A DNA stretch of 64,000 nt from Microbacterium sp. Au-Mic1. Lineage in GTDB: Bacteria; Actinomycetota; Actinomycetes; Actinomycetales; Microbacteriaceae. The position numbers were made by a program, and so were the translations under genes. The stretch covers positions 266,520-330,519 of the forward strand of contig NZ_JAJTTF010000005.1 in the NCBI RefSeq assembly GCF_021341785.1. Direction: 5' to 3'. The first letter of the stretch is position 1; every line of letters begins with the position of its first letter. Positions 25,576 to 34,149 of the stretch are shown in pieces. Under the pieces are notes generated by a model. It saw nothing but the letters and a program-made list of their open reading frames with translations. It was not told the origin of the DNA and made no database searches.

Positions 25576-26076
25576 GTGCTCAGGCATCCGCGCATTCCGC
25601 CAACGGGCAGCACCGTCACGGCCGGAGATCTGGGTGGGTTCGGGCTGGACCTTGCTCAAGGGTGGGCTGACTACAAGGATTCCGGTACTTCGCTCAGCAT
25701 TCGAAGTTGGCTCGGGACGTATCTGGGAACGAGTGGCTCTCCGCAGTTCGACCTCGAAGACATGGTCGCCGATGTGGACGGATACCTTGTCGCCCGGATG
25801 CTGCGCGCCAACCCGAGCCGAGATCTCGACGACTGCGTGAGATCGATTGAGGTTTCGTGCCAAAGTGATCCGACCTGGCGGTATCGCGAGTTCGTCAATC
25901 TCCGTTTCGATGGGAACTGGTCGTGGGTCGCGAACGCGGGTGAGCACCTGTTTGACCCTGGTACCTGGAGCCAGCTGCCGGCTGAGCATTTCGGGGGAAC
26001 TCCCCCGACGGCGGCGCAGAGCGTTCAGCTGGGCCTGGGCTTCATGGACGCGTTGAAGCGTCTCGCGGGCGCTTAG
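25576..26076 (+). CDS. Hypothetical protein in accessory island
   Basis: 166-aa protein of no recognised family. It is soluble, acidic in the middle (FDLEDMVADVDGY), rich in Trp and aromatic residues (WRYREFVNLRFDGNWSW), with two Cys. No signal peptide or membrane segment is seen. GTG 25576 is the only usable start and has no strong ribosome site. Codon use is less GC-biased than the neighbours and GGATCC is absent, as in the rest of the island. It could be phage cargo or part of a small two-gene module with the next gene. Confidence 0.5.
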   Translation: MLRHPRIPPTGSTVTAGDLGGFGLDLAQGWADYKDSGTSLSIRSWLGTYLGTSGSPQFDLEDMVADVDGYLVARMLRANPSRDLDDCVRSIEVSCQSDPTWRYREFVNLRFDGNWSWVANAGEHLFDPGTWSQLPAEHFGGTPPTAAQSVQLGLGFMDALKRLAGA

Positions 26077-26197
26077 CCGGCGCCGAAGGGATCGGGGTGC
26101 CGCCATTCATCGACGGCGCACCGATCCCCGTTGGTTTTCGTGGGATCGATCCAGGATCTCGACCGGATAGTCAGTTCGCGCGGATAGGGTCGGATTC

Positions 26198-26791
26198 ATG
26201 GCGGAGCCCCGGACGGATGTCCCTAGCATTGGCGTTGATGCGGTCTCACGTCCCTCCCGCGCCATCGCGATCGCCACTCTCTGCAGTGTGATCCTCTTGC
26301 TTGCTCTCTCGCTCTTTCACGCTGTCGTCACGAACGCGGCGGGCCTCGTCACGGCGGTCGCTGGCAGATGGGACTGGGCGGAGTGGAGCTACCTAGGGCT
26401 TGTCGCGCTGCTGGCGGCAGCGCTTCTCGTGCACGCCGCTCAGGACGATCGTGCAATGTTCCCGCGGACCATCGCCACCGTGGCGGTTGTGCTGGGATCG
26501 GCCGATTGCTTTCTGATGTATTGGAAGTGGGTGCTGCTCGCGCCCCCTCCGCTCAACGAGCCGGAGCCGAGCTGGCTCGCTGTCGCCGCGAACTTCATGT
26601 TCGTCCTCACCCTGATGCCCTTCGCGATGGCATTCGTCGCGGGATTCGTCATGCGACGTGTCGATCACACCTCAGCGCGGTTCCGGGTCGGCATGACGGC
26701 ATTGGTCGTCGGGACCGCAATGCTCGTGATCGCACTGGCCATGTGGATACCGAGGCTGGCGGCGTCGGCCGGGGACGTATCGATCGGATGA
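26198..26791 (+). CDS. Hypothetical four-helix membrane protein
   Basis: 197-aa integral membrane protein, not recognised. Four or five hydrophobic segments are seen (about residues 22-48, 62-78, 88-108, 125-148, 160-182) with short loops and one conserved-looking APPPLNEPEPSW loop. No catalytic motif. It lies 121 bp after the preceding hypothetical gene in the same direction, and like it lacks GGATCC. Confidence 0.6.
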   Translation: MAEPRTDVPSIGVDAVSRPSRAIAIATLCSVILLLALSLFHAVVTNAAGLVTAVAGRWDWAEWSYLGLVALLAAALLVHAAQDDRAMFPRTIATVAVVLGSADCFLMYWKWVLLAPPPLNEPEPSWLAVAANFMFVLTLMPFAMAFVAGFVMRRVDHTSARFRVGMTALVVGTAMLVIALAMWIPRLAASAGDVSIG

Positions 26792-26901
26792 TGCCGACCA
26801 GCCGCTATGAACCGCGGCTGCTCTCGCCGGAGGGAATCTGCTCCCTAGCCTGTGCTGATCCGCAGCCGCGCCGACGATCCCGGTGACGAGAGCTGTTCTT
26901 T

Positions 26902-26932
26902 GACGAGGGCCCCGCCATCCGGGGCCTCGTCG
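26902..26932 (+). terminator. Hairpin upstream of the lysis cassette
   Basis: GACGAGG-G-CCCCG and CGGGGCCTCGTC pair as a 12-bp stem with one bulged G and a CCAT-type loop. It may end transcription of the upstream membrane gene; the endolysin start is 20 bp further on. Confidence 0.5.
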
Positions 26933-26951
26933 CATGTGAAAGGAGGGCGCG

Positions 26952-27693
26952 ATGCCCTACGACTACACCACCATCGACAGCCACCGAGTCGAAGCACACG
27001 TCGCGGGGGCATTTTCCGGTCTGCGTTCCGCGTTCCATGAAACGTTCGGGTTCGATCTCCTCGTGACCGATGGCACCCGCACCCGTGCCGAGCAGGCCGA
27101 ACTCTACGACGGCTGGATCAACCGCCGCCCCGGGTACAGCCTCGCTGCGGCTCCGGGGCTCTCGAATCATGAGGAGACGGGGCCACGGGGCCCGCGGGCG
27201 CTCGACGTCCGCGACACGGGGCCGGATGCCGGCGTGACACGGATCGGGACGGAGCGTTCCCGGTGGCTGTGCGAGAACGGACCGGGCCACGGTTTCGTGG
27301 CCGCGGGCTATGACTTTCGACCCGCCCGAAGCCTGGCACATCGAATACACCGGTCCACTCGACGGCTCGGCATCCGGGGGCGGTGACGCTGCCGGGAATC
27401 CGTTCGGCATCCCGCGCACGCTGGGCCTGCAGAAGATCGCACGGCTCTATGGCTACGACGGGGCTTTGGATCAGGTCTTCGGAAGCGGAAGCATGGCGGG
27501 ATTCGCGGGGTTCCTCCGCGCGAACTGGGGGTATCTCGATGCGGACGACGAGCTCGGTCGCCGCATGTGGTGTGCGATCCAGCGCTGGCTCGCGGCGCGC
27601 TGGGGATACGAGGGCGGCATCGACGGAGTTCCCGGACCGCTCACACGCGCCGCGCTGGTGCGCGCTGACGCGGCGAACGAGGCAGCGCTGTGA
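26952..27693 (+). pseudogene. Phage endolysin, M15-type peptidase, frameshifted
   Basis: The first frame (26952 to about 27316) encodes a VanY/M15-like D-Ala-D-Ala peptidase: DGTRTRAEQAELYDGW, SNHEETGPRGPRALDVRD with zinc-ligand His and Asp, and GHGFVAAGYDF. The expected continuation DPPEAWHIEYTGPL, with the last catalytic His, is in the +1 frame from about 27318, followed by a C-terminal domain (about 100 aa, GIPRTLGLQKIARLYGYDG...) like cell-wall-binding regions of actinophage lysins. One extra T in the TTT at 27315-27317 explains the break. A strong AAAGGAGG precedes the ATG. Either a true pseudogene or a sequencing error. Confidence 0.85.
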
Positions 27694-28091
27694 GCCCGGC
27701 GATCCAGCAGTGGCTTCAGGACCTATCGGTGTGGGATGTGGGATTCGGCGTGGTGACGCTCGCCGGTCTGGTCTTCGCCGTATGGCGCGTCATGCCGCTG
27801 GTGAGGAAGCTCGCGAACTTCATCGATGACGTCGTCGGCGAGCCGGAGCGCGCGGGTGTGCCGGCTCGCCCTGGCCTGATGGAACGCGTTCAGCGGATCG
27901 AGCACGAGCTGTTTCCGAACTCGGGGCTGTCGACCCGGGATGCGATCAACCGCACCGAGGAGGCCGTGAAAGGGATCCGCGTCAAGCTCGACGAGGACGA
28001 GCGGCGGCTCGAGCATCTCGAGCTCACGGAGCAGCATGAGCGGGTGTCGCGCTGCGCCCATGATGCACAGCGCACGAAGGAGAACGTATGA
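27690..28091 (+). CDS. Phage DUF2746-like membrane protein of the lysis cassette
   Basis: 133-aa protein. One membrane helix (about 16-35) is followed by a helical, charged cytoplasmic domain with MERVQRIEHELFPNSG and a C-terminal coiled coil. This layout matches the DUF2746 proteins that accompany endolysin and holin genes in actinobacteriophages. GTG start overlaps the endolysin stop (GTGA) and its own stop overlaps the holin start (ATGA), so the cassette is translationally coupled. Confidence 0.8.
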   Translation: MSPAIQQWLQDLSVWDVGFGVVTLAGLVFAVWRVMPLVRKLANFIDDVVGEPERAGVPARPGLMERVQRIEHELFPNSGLSTRDAINRTEEAVKGIRVKLDEDERRLEHLELTEQHERVSRCAHDAQRTKENV

Positions 28092-28369
28092 CCACGACGA
28101 TCGAGATCCCGCCCGGTGCCGTCATCGCCGATGCGCGGGTTCGGCGCGGGATCGGCGTAGGGCTCTACCTGGTGTCCCTGCTCGCCGGAGTCGCCGCACT
28201 GACGTTCTCCTTCTTCCCGGAGCTCGCTCAGGGCACCGATATCCCCACTCGTGCGATCGGACTGATCAATGGCGTCGTATCTCTGCTCTCCGGGGCGTTC
28301 GGGCTGGTGGTGACCGTACCCAACGTCCCCAGGGTGAGCGAATCGACCGCAACCCCGGTGCAGCGCTGA
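28088..28369 (+). CDS. Phage holin
   Basis: 93-aa protein with two membrane helices (about 22-45 and 57-78) and a short polar C-terminus, the size and topology of actinophage holins. It closes the endolysin/DUF2746/holin cassette. Holins open the membrane so that endolysin reaches the wall. No tail, capsid or integrase genes are nearby. Confidence 0.75.
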   Translation: MTTTIEIPPGAVIADARVRRGIGVGLYLVSLLAGVAALTFSFFPELAQGTDIPTRAIGLINGVVSLLSGAFGLVVTVPNVPRVSESTATPVQR

Positions 28370-28442
28370 CGGGATCAGGTCCGGGCGGGCACCTCGCCAG
28401 GTCGCCATTCCGCACACCGACCGGTCCTGGGATCCTGTACCC

Positions 28443-30194
28443 ATGACACGGCTCAACGGTCCTCCGGGCGGACGCGTCCCGGCGGCGGGAGGACGGGGCC
28501 TGCGCGACGCCCTGGTCGGCATCGGGATCCTGATGGCCGCGCTCTGCCTCGTCGAGCTCGCTGTCCCCTCGTCGTCGCGAGGCCTCGGCGGATCACTCCT
28601 CGACGGAGTGCTGGTCGCCGTCTACACCGTCACCGGCCTGCTCGCCTGGTCACGGCGTCCGCACAACCGCATCGGCCGGCTGATGCTGCTGACCGCGCTG
28701 GCGCTGTGGGCGTCGCGCACGCAGGATGACGACCTCCCGGCCCTGCACATCCTCGGCACGCTGACGTCCAGTCTGCCGCTGGCGCTGCTGCTGCACCTGC
28801 TGCTCGCGTTCCCCTCCGGGCGACTGGCGAGCCGTGCCGCCCGCGCGATCGTGACCGTCGCCTACCTCGTGTCCGTGGCGCCCCAGATCCTCGTGGTCCT
28901 GCAGCCCGCCGTGACCGAGGTCGCTTGGACCCTCCAGGCGGCGGTCGGGATCGGCACGCTCATCGTCACGATCGTGCTCCGCGGGCGTGGGCTCGGACGG
29001 ATGCCTGCGCTGCTGCGGCGCCAGTTGCTCCCGTTCATCGGCTACGGGTTCGCGGCGCTCGCCGTGATCGCCGCGACCGTCGTGATCCTGCACCTCGATT
29101 CCCGTCCCGGTGCCCAGCAGGCGGCCGCCGTCGTGCAATCGGTGATGCTCGGCGGCCTGCCGATCGCCTTCCTCGTCGGGCTGACGTTCGGCGCCTTCGG
29201 TCGGGCGGGCGAGATCGCCGAGGCCGCAGCGGGCATCGCGGCGGCGTCGATGGACCCAGCCCTGCTCGACACCCTCGCGGCGCGGGCACTGGGCGACCCG
29301 GGTGCCCGCGTCCTCTGGGCCTCGAACCCGGAGGGGGCGGATCCCTCCCGCTTCGTCGACAGCGACGGGCGCCCTGTCGCCGTGCCCCCGGAACGCGGCC
29401 GGTGGCCGATCGGCCCGCCGGAGGCCCCCACCGGCACGCTCCTGTACGACCGCGAGCTGATCGCGGACCGGAGCCTGGTCGCGACGGTGTCCGGGCAGCT
29501 CGGACTCGCGATGGACAAGCAGCGCCTGATCGTCGAGCTGCGCTCGGCCGTCCAGCAGCTCCATGTGGCCGCGGAGGAACTGCAGACCTCCCGCCGCCGG
29601 ATCGTCGTGGCTGCGGACGCCGAACGCCGCCGGATCGCCCAGGACCTGCACGACGGCGCCCAGCAGCGCATCGTCCTGGTCGGAATCGACGTGCAGCGGA
29701 TGGCGCGGCAGGCCGACGATGCGGACTACGTGCGCTTGGAGGCGGCGCAGATCGCCGAACGCTGCGGATCCCTCCTGGACGAGCTGCGCAGCCTGGTCGA
29801 GGGCCTCATGCCGAGCCGGCTCAAGGACCACGGGCTGGAGGCCGCGGTCACCGCGCTGGCCGACCAGATCCGGATCCCGGTGCGGGTCGAGGTCTCCGGA
29901 GCCCTCGACCGGATGGGCGCCGAGTTCGAGTCGACCGGCTACTTCGTGATCGCGGAGGCCCTGACCAACGCCGTGAAGCACGCCGGTGCACAGGAGATCG
30001 TGGTGAGCCTGACCGTGCGGGACGGCCGCCTGCAGATCGCAGTGACCGACGACGGGAAGGGGCCGGCCGGGGCAGCTCCGGGGTTCGGTCTGCGCAGCCT
30101 CAGGGATCGGGTCGAGACCCTGGGCGGCACGATGACGCTCGAGCCGGCCGGGCGCGGCGGGACGACGCTGCGGGCGCAGCTGCCGCTCGGATAG
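28443..30194 (+). CDS. Sensor histidine kinase (HisKA_3 class)
   Basis: 583-aa membrane kinase of the NarL/DesK type. About seven N-terminal helices (20-255) form the sensor region, then a GAF-like or linker region, the dimerisation box AERRRIAQDLHDGAQQR with phospho-acceptor His about 403, and an ATPase domain with N-box ALTNAVKHAG and G-box DDGKGPAGAAPGFGLRSL. The cognate regulator is most likely the convergent gene 5 bp away. The signal is unknown. Confidence 0.9.
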   Translation: MTRLNGPPGGRVPAAGGRGLRDALVGIGILMAALCLVELAVPSSSRGLGGSLLDGVLVAVYTVTGLLAWSRRPHNRIGRLMLLTALALWASRTQDDDLPALHILGTLTSSLPLALLLHLLLAFPSGRLASRAARAIVTVAYLVSVAPQILVVLQPAVTEVAWTLQAAVGIGTLIVTIVLRGRGLGRMPALLRRQLLPFIGYGFAALAVIAATVVILHLDSRPGAQQAAAVVQSVMLGGLPIAFLVGLTFGAFGRAGEIAEAAAGIAAASMDPALLDTLAARALGDPGARVLWASNPEGADPSRFVDSDGRPVAVPPERGRWPIGPPEAPTGTLLYDRELIADRSLVATVSGQLGLAMDKQRLIVELRSAVQQLHVAAEELQTSRRRIVVAADAERRRIAQDLHDGAQQRIVLVGIDVQRMARQADDADYVRLEAAQIAERCGSLLDELRSLVEGLMPSRLKDHGLEAAVTALADQIRIPVRVEVSGALDRMGAEFESTGYFVIAEALTNAVKHAGAQEIVVSLTVRDGRLQIAVTDDGKGPAGAAPGFGLRSLRDRVETLGGTMTLEPAGRGGTTLRAQLPLG

Positions 30195-30198
30195 GCCT

Positions 30199-30852
30199 TC
30201 AGCGGTCCAGGAAGCGCATCACAGCGAGGACCCGGCGATGGTCGTCGGGATCCGGCGGCAGGTCGAGGGTCGTGAAGATGAGGGCGATGCTGCGCGCGAC
30301 CGCCTTCTCCGTCACGAAGAGCTCGCGCGCGATGCGGGCGTTGCTGTAGCCCTGCGCCATCAGCTGCAGCACCTCCAACCGCCGGGGCGTGAGCTGCGCG
30401 ATGCCGCCGTCGCGATGGTCTCGGACCTCGCGGCGCACCATCGAGGTGATGACGTCCGAGTCGATGCTGGATCCGCCGTCGGCGACCCGCTGGACGGAGT
30501 CGAGGAAGTCCTCCAGGTTGAGGATGCGACGCTTGAGCAGATAGCCGATACCGGCGGCGCCGTCGGCCAGTAGCTCCATGGCGCCGGTGGTGTCCACGTA
30601 CTGGGACAGCACGATGACGGCCGTACCGGGAAGTTCCTGGCGGATCCGTTTCGCCGCCCGGAGGCCGTCGTCGGCGAAGTCCGGCGGCATCCGGATGTCG
30701 GTGAGCACGAGGTCGGGCCGATGGGCGCGGGTCTTGCCGAGCAGGTCATCGGCATCACCCGCCGTCGCGACGATCTCGTGACCCTCGTCGGTCAGGATCC
30801 GGGAGATGCCCTCGCGCAGCAGGACCTCGTCCTCGGCGATGACGACGCGCAT
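30199..30852 (-). CDS. LuxR/NarL-type response regulator
   Basis: 217-aa two-component regulator. Receiver domain residues 1-120 with acidic pocket EDE and phospho-acceptor Asp51 in LVLTDIRMP; C-terminal LuxR-type HTH (LTPRRLEVLQLMAQGYSNARIARELFVTEKAV). Start placed at ATG 30852 since the domain begins MRVVIAEDE; the frame upstream is non-protein-like. It converges with the kinase gene tail to tail, an unusual arrangement for a cognate pair, but the pairing is likely. Confidence 0.92.
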   Translation of the reverse strand: MRVVIAEDEVLLREGISRILTDEGHEIVATAGDADDLLGKTRAHRPDLVLTDIRMPPDFADDGLRAAKRIRQELPGTAVIVLSQYVDTTGAMELLADGAAGIGYLLKRRILNLEDFLDSVQRVADGGSSIDSDVITSMVRREVRDHRDGGIAQLTPRRLEVLQLMAQGYSNARIARELFVTEKAVARSIALIFTTLDLPPDPDDHRRVLAVMRFLDR

Positions 30853-30996
30853 ACCTGCTCCTGCCTGACGATGCGGACTCCCATCGGTGAGGCCGACAGT
30901 ACCGGAGCAGAGCCGCCGCCCACACCCTCTCGGGCGCGGGCGGCGGCTCGGATCCGTGGCTCCCCAGTTCCTCGGATCCCCCAGCACCCCAGTGGG

Positions 30997-32067
30997 TCAG
31001 TCGGTCGGCGTGATCGGCTTGATCTCGGCGACCTGCGGCAGGTTGGCCTTCTCCTGGTCGGTCAGCGGGCGTGCGACACTGTCGTAGAGCGGGTCGGCGT
31101 CCTTCTTCGGGACGTCGAAGTACACCCCGGTGAGCTTCCAGGTGGTCTTGCCCATCGTGACGGTGAAGTCGCCGGTCACCCGGTCGGTCAGCGACCGCGA
31201 CCACATGTTGTAGTTCGAGTAAGGGCTCATCGTGTAGTTGTGCACCTTGGTGGTCTCCTTGGTGTCGGACCAGGAGCCGCCGTACTTGTGGCTGAGTCCC
31301 GCCTCGAGGATCCCCTTGATCGTCAGCTTGGCGGATCCGGTCGTCTCGACCGAGGAGGTGGTGGTGGCCACGACCTTGGTGGTGAAGCTCTCCGGACGCG
31401 CCGTGTCGGTGTTGTTCGCGCCGCCGGCGACCAGCCTGCGCTGATCCGGACCGTCCACCTTCGTCACCGGCGTGAACGTGCACGACGCGAGACCCGAGAC
31501 GCAGGTCTGGTTGAGCAGCTCGGCCTGACGCTGCGCGTCCGATGCGGGCACGGTGATCGTGGAGAACTCCTTCTCGGACAGGATCAGCCGGCCCGCGGTG
31601 ATGCCCTGGTTCTCGACGGTGAAGGTGGCGCCGGCATCCGTGCGGATGTTGGTGCCGCTGAACGCGTCCACCACGAGCGTGGCCTCGAAGGCCCCGATCC
31701 GGATCGAGCCGTCGGCCAGGGGCTCGCTGTAGTTGAACGTGAGGGTCGTCTCGCCGCGCTTGGCGAAGTAGTAGACCTTCTCGTAGCGGTATGACTGACC
31801 GGGGAGGATCTTCGTGCCGGTCGGTCGGTACTGATCGCGCTCGCCCGGGCTGCCGATCCCGGTCAGCTCCAGGGTGTGCTTGGTCGTGTTGACGATGTCG
31901 AACCCGCGGGTGACATCTGCCGTGGCCGCGGCGCGTACCGGGGTCGCGGCCGACGCGGGCGCGGCGGTGGCGACGCCGACGGCGATCGAGCCGAGCACGG
32001 TCGCGCCGACGAGCCCGGCTCCGACGAGGCGTCTGGTGGTCTTGCTGGTGGTCTTGGTGGTGTTCAT
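30997..32067 (-). CDS. Secreted beta-rich protein, aerolysin-like in pattern
   Basis: 356-aa exported protein. A Thr/Lys-rich start and hydrophobic stretch end at a signal cleavage site near ASA-A (about residue 41). The mature part is Thr/Ser-rich with alternating strands. From about residue 225 it shows long polar strands around a short hydrophobic hairpin (TSSVETTGSAKLTIKGILEA), then YTMSPYSNYNMWSRSL and TWKLTGVYFDVP, a pattern seen in aerolysin/ETX-MTX2 beta-pore-forming proteins. No enzymatic motif. Similarity is by strand pattern only; another secreted beta-sandwich is possible. Confidence 0.6.
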   Translation of the reverse strand: MNTTKTTSKTTRRLVGAGLVGATVLGSIAVGVATAAPASAATPVRAAATADVTRGFDIVNTTKHTLELTGIGSPGERDQYRPTGTKILPGQSYRYEKVYYFAKRGETTLTFNYSEPLADGSIRIGAFEATLVVDAFSGTNIRTDAGATFTVENQGITAGRLILSEKEFSTITVPASDAQRQAELLNQTCVSGLASCTFTPVTKVDGPDQRRLVAGGANNTDTARPESFTTKVVATTTSSVETTGSAKLTIKGILEAGLSHKYGGSWSDTKETTKVHNYTMSPYSNYNMWSRSLTDRVTGDFTVTMGKTTWKLTGVYFDVPKKDADPLYDSVARPLTDQEKANLPQVAEIKPITPTD

Positions 32068-32296
32068 GGTGTCCTTCTCTCACTGCCCGCGAGGGGCTTC
32101 TGCGGCATCCCGGTCCGGGAAGTTCTCGTACTGAAAAGGCTAGAAATCGCCGTTCCTCGCGCCGATGGTCGTGCCACCACAACCGTGTGGTGCCTGCACC
32201 ACATCGCGGGGTGGAACGCGGATCTCCACCCGCCGGGCGCGGATCTCCACCCCTGGGCGGTGCCGCCGGATCCGGCATCCGAGGAGCATCGAGGAC

Positions 32297-32872
32297 ATGA
32301 ACCTCTCGATCGTCTCCAACGTCCTGCTGATCCTCGTCGCGGTCGGCGTGATCGCCGTCCGGCAGATGACCTGGCGTCCGGTGCTCGGCGCCCGCGACTG
32401 GAGCTTCCCCGCGGTCGCGGCGATCCTCGGCGTGGCCCTGCTGCTGCAGTCGCTGAACGGGCACGGACTCGGCGTGATCGATGTCGTCGCGTTCGTCGTC
32501 GAGATGGTGATCGCCCTCGTCGTGGGCGCCGCGATGGGCGCGATCGCGCACATCCGCCGGATCGCCCGACCAGCCGGAGCCGCCCCGGTCACGGCCGGGC
32601 TCTCGGCCAAGAGCGCGGCCGTGGCCGCCGCCGAGTTCGAGACCCGCACCTCGCCGTGGGGCCTGGCGCTGTGGGTCGTGCTGATCGGCGTGCGGGTGGG
32701 CCTGACGTTCGCGTTCGAGTCGTTCGGCAGCCACCTCGGAATCTCGGGCGGACTGATCCTGCTCGTGCTCGCCGCGAACCGCGCCGCGCGCATCCTGGTG
32801 CTGCACCACCGGGTCGAGGGACTGCGCCGCAGCACCGCGCAGGACGCATCGGCGCGCATCATGGTCTCGTGA
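32297..32872 (+). CDS. Hypothetical membrane protein (DUF1453/CcdC-like)
   Basis: 191-aa membrane protein with about five helices and a charged cytoplasmic loop near 90-120. The arrangement, with the MTWRP motif after the first helix and a final RVE-rich tail, resembles the CcdC/DUF1453 group, but the match is loose. Start set at ATG 32297 with GAGGA upstream. It overlaps the kinase gene by GTGA, so it may belong to that signalling system. Confidence 0.65.
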   Translation: MNLSIVSNVLLILVAVGVIAVRQMTWRPVLGARDWSFPAVAAILGVALLLQSLNGHGLGVIDVVAFVVEMVIALVVGAAMGAIAHIRRIARPAGAAPVTAGLSAKSAAVAAAEFETRTSPWGLALWVVLIGVRVGLTFAFESFGSHLGISGGLILLVLAANRAARILVLHHRVEGLRRSTAQDASARIMVS

Positions 32873-34149
32873 CCCGCATCAATCCGCTCACCTGGTGGAG
32901 CGCCGGCATCAATCTCGCCGGCGCTCTCGCCGTCGGCTACGGGCTGTGGCGAGCCGCCCCCCTGGTCTCTCCCTGGGTCACCGCCCTCGCTCTGATCGGA
33001 CTCGCGGCCTGGGTGGTCCGCACCCTGGTCGCGGCGACGCGCGGCGGAACGGATCCGGTCCCGACGGTGGGGACGCCGGCGCCGGTCGCACAGGCGGGGG
33101 AGTCCCGTGCCTCGGTGCCGGCGTCGCTGCTCGCGATCGGACTGCTCGCCGCGATGACGATCGCGGGCAGCCTCACTGCCGTCCCGACGCGCGGGGTGGG
33201 TGTGGCGCTGCTCGTGGTCGCGGTGATGATCGTCACGAGCGACCCCGAGACGCCGCTGCCGGTCTTCGGAGGCATCGCGGTCGCGGGAGCGCTCGGGATC
33301 GCGCTGGGCGCCGTGCTCGCGCAGGCCGGTGCGACGGGGAAGGCCGGAACCGAGGTCGACGTGCTCGGATTCGCCGGGATCGTCGCCGCCCTCGTGCTGT
33401 GCGTGATCGCGGGGCTCGGACGTCGGGCGCAGCGGGTGCTCCTGGTCGAGCGGGAACGCGCGGGCGCCGAGGCGCTGCGGGCGCAGGCGACCGCCGCACG
33501 CGTGGCGCTCGCCCGCGACCTGCACGACGTGCTGGCCCACAGCCTGGGCGGACTCGTGGTCCAACTGGACGCGGCGGAGGCGCTCCTCGATGCGGGCGAC
33601 GCCGGTCGCGCGGCAGAACGGGTGACGGCCGCGCGACGACTCGCCGTGGAGGGGCTGGAAGAGGCGCGTGACGCCGTGCGGGCACTGCGCGAGCCGACGG
33701 AGCAACCCGGATCCGACGCCGCGGAGCCCGTGCCGCCGATCGAACTCGAGTCCCGGATCCGCGCACTCGTCACCGGTGAGAAGAACGCCCGCCTCGACGT
33801 CGTCGGCGTGCCGCGCTCCGTGCCGGCCGCGCTCGCCGAGGCGCTGATCCGCGCGGTGCAGGAGGGGCTGAGCAACGCGCGCAAGCACGCGCCGGGTGCA
33901 GAGGTGCGCGTCGGGCTGGTCTGGCATCCTGACCGGGTGGAGTGCACGATCGACAACCCGGTCCCCGTGGCGGCCGTGCCGGATGCGTCGCTCGTCGCGA
34001 CCGGCGGCGGCTACGGGCTGCGCGGGGTGCGCGAGCGCTTCGCCGCGCTCGGCGGAACCGCCCGCGCCGGCCTGGAGCCGGGCCCCTCGCACGCCCCAAG
34101 GGCCGAACAGGGCGACCGGTTCGTCCTGCGGGTGGAGGCGCCGGCATGA
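32869..34149 (+). CDS. Sensor histidine kinase (HisKA_3 class)
   Basis: 426-aa membrane kinase. Four to six helices to about residue 190, a short coil, then ARDLHDVLAHSLGGLVVQ with His219 as phospho-acceptor and an ATPase domain with EGLSNARKHAPG and GGGYGLRGVRERFAALGG. GTG start overlaps the upstream stop; the stop overlaps the regulator start (ATGA). The three genes 32297-34847 form a compact operon. Signal unknown. Confidence 0.93.
   Translation: MTRINPLTWWSAGINLAGALAVGYGLWRAAPLVSPWVTALALIGLAAWVVRTLVAATRGGTDPVPTVGTPAPVAQAGESRASVPASLLAIGLLAAMTIAGSLTAVPTRGVGVALLVVAVMIVTSDPETPLPVFGGIAVAGALGIALGAVLAQAGATGKAGTEVDVLGFAGIVAALVLCVIAGLGRRAQRVLLVERERAGAEALRAQATAARVALARDLHDVLAHSLGGLVVQLDAAEALLDAGDAGRAAERVTAARRLAVEGLEEARDAVRALREPTEQPGSDAAEPVPPIELESRIRALVTGEKNARLDVVGVPRSVPAALAEALIRAVQEGLSNARKHAPGAEVRVGLVWHPDRVECTIDNPVPVAAVPDASLVATGGGYGLRGVRERFAALGGTARAGLEPGPSHAPRAEQGDRFVLRVEAPA

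Noticed and set aside
25456..26106. A 216-codon minus-strand open frame opposite the 166-aa hypothetical gene
   Set aside because: The plus-strand product has a more natural amino-acid mix and direction matching the island; the minus frame also runs into the EEP gene.
25565..28440. Integrated prophage with attachment sites
   Set aside because: No integrase, no tRNA end and no flanking direct repeat were seen; only the lysis cassette is phage-like.
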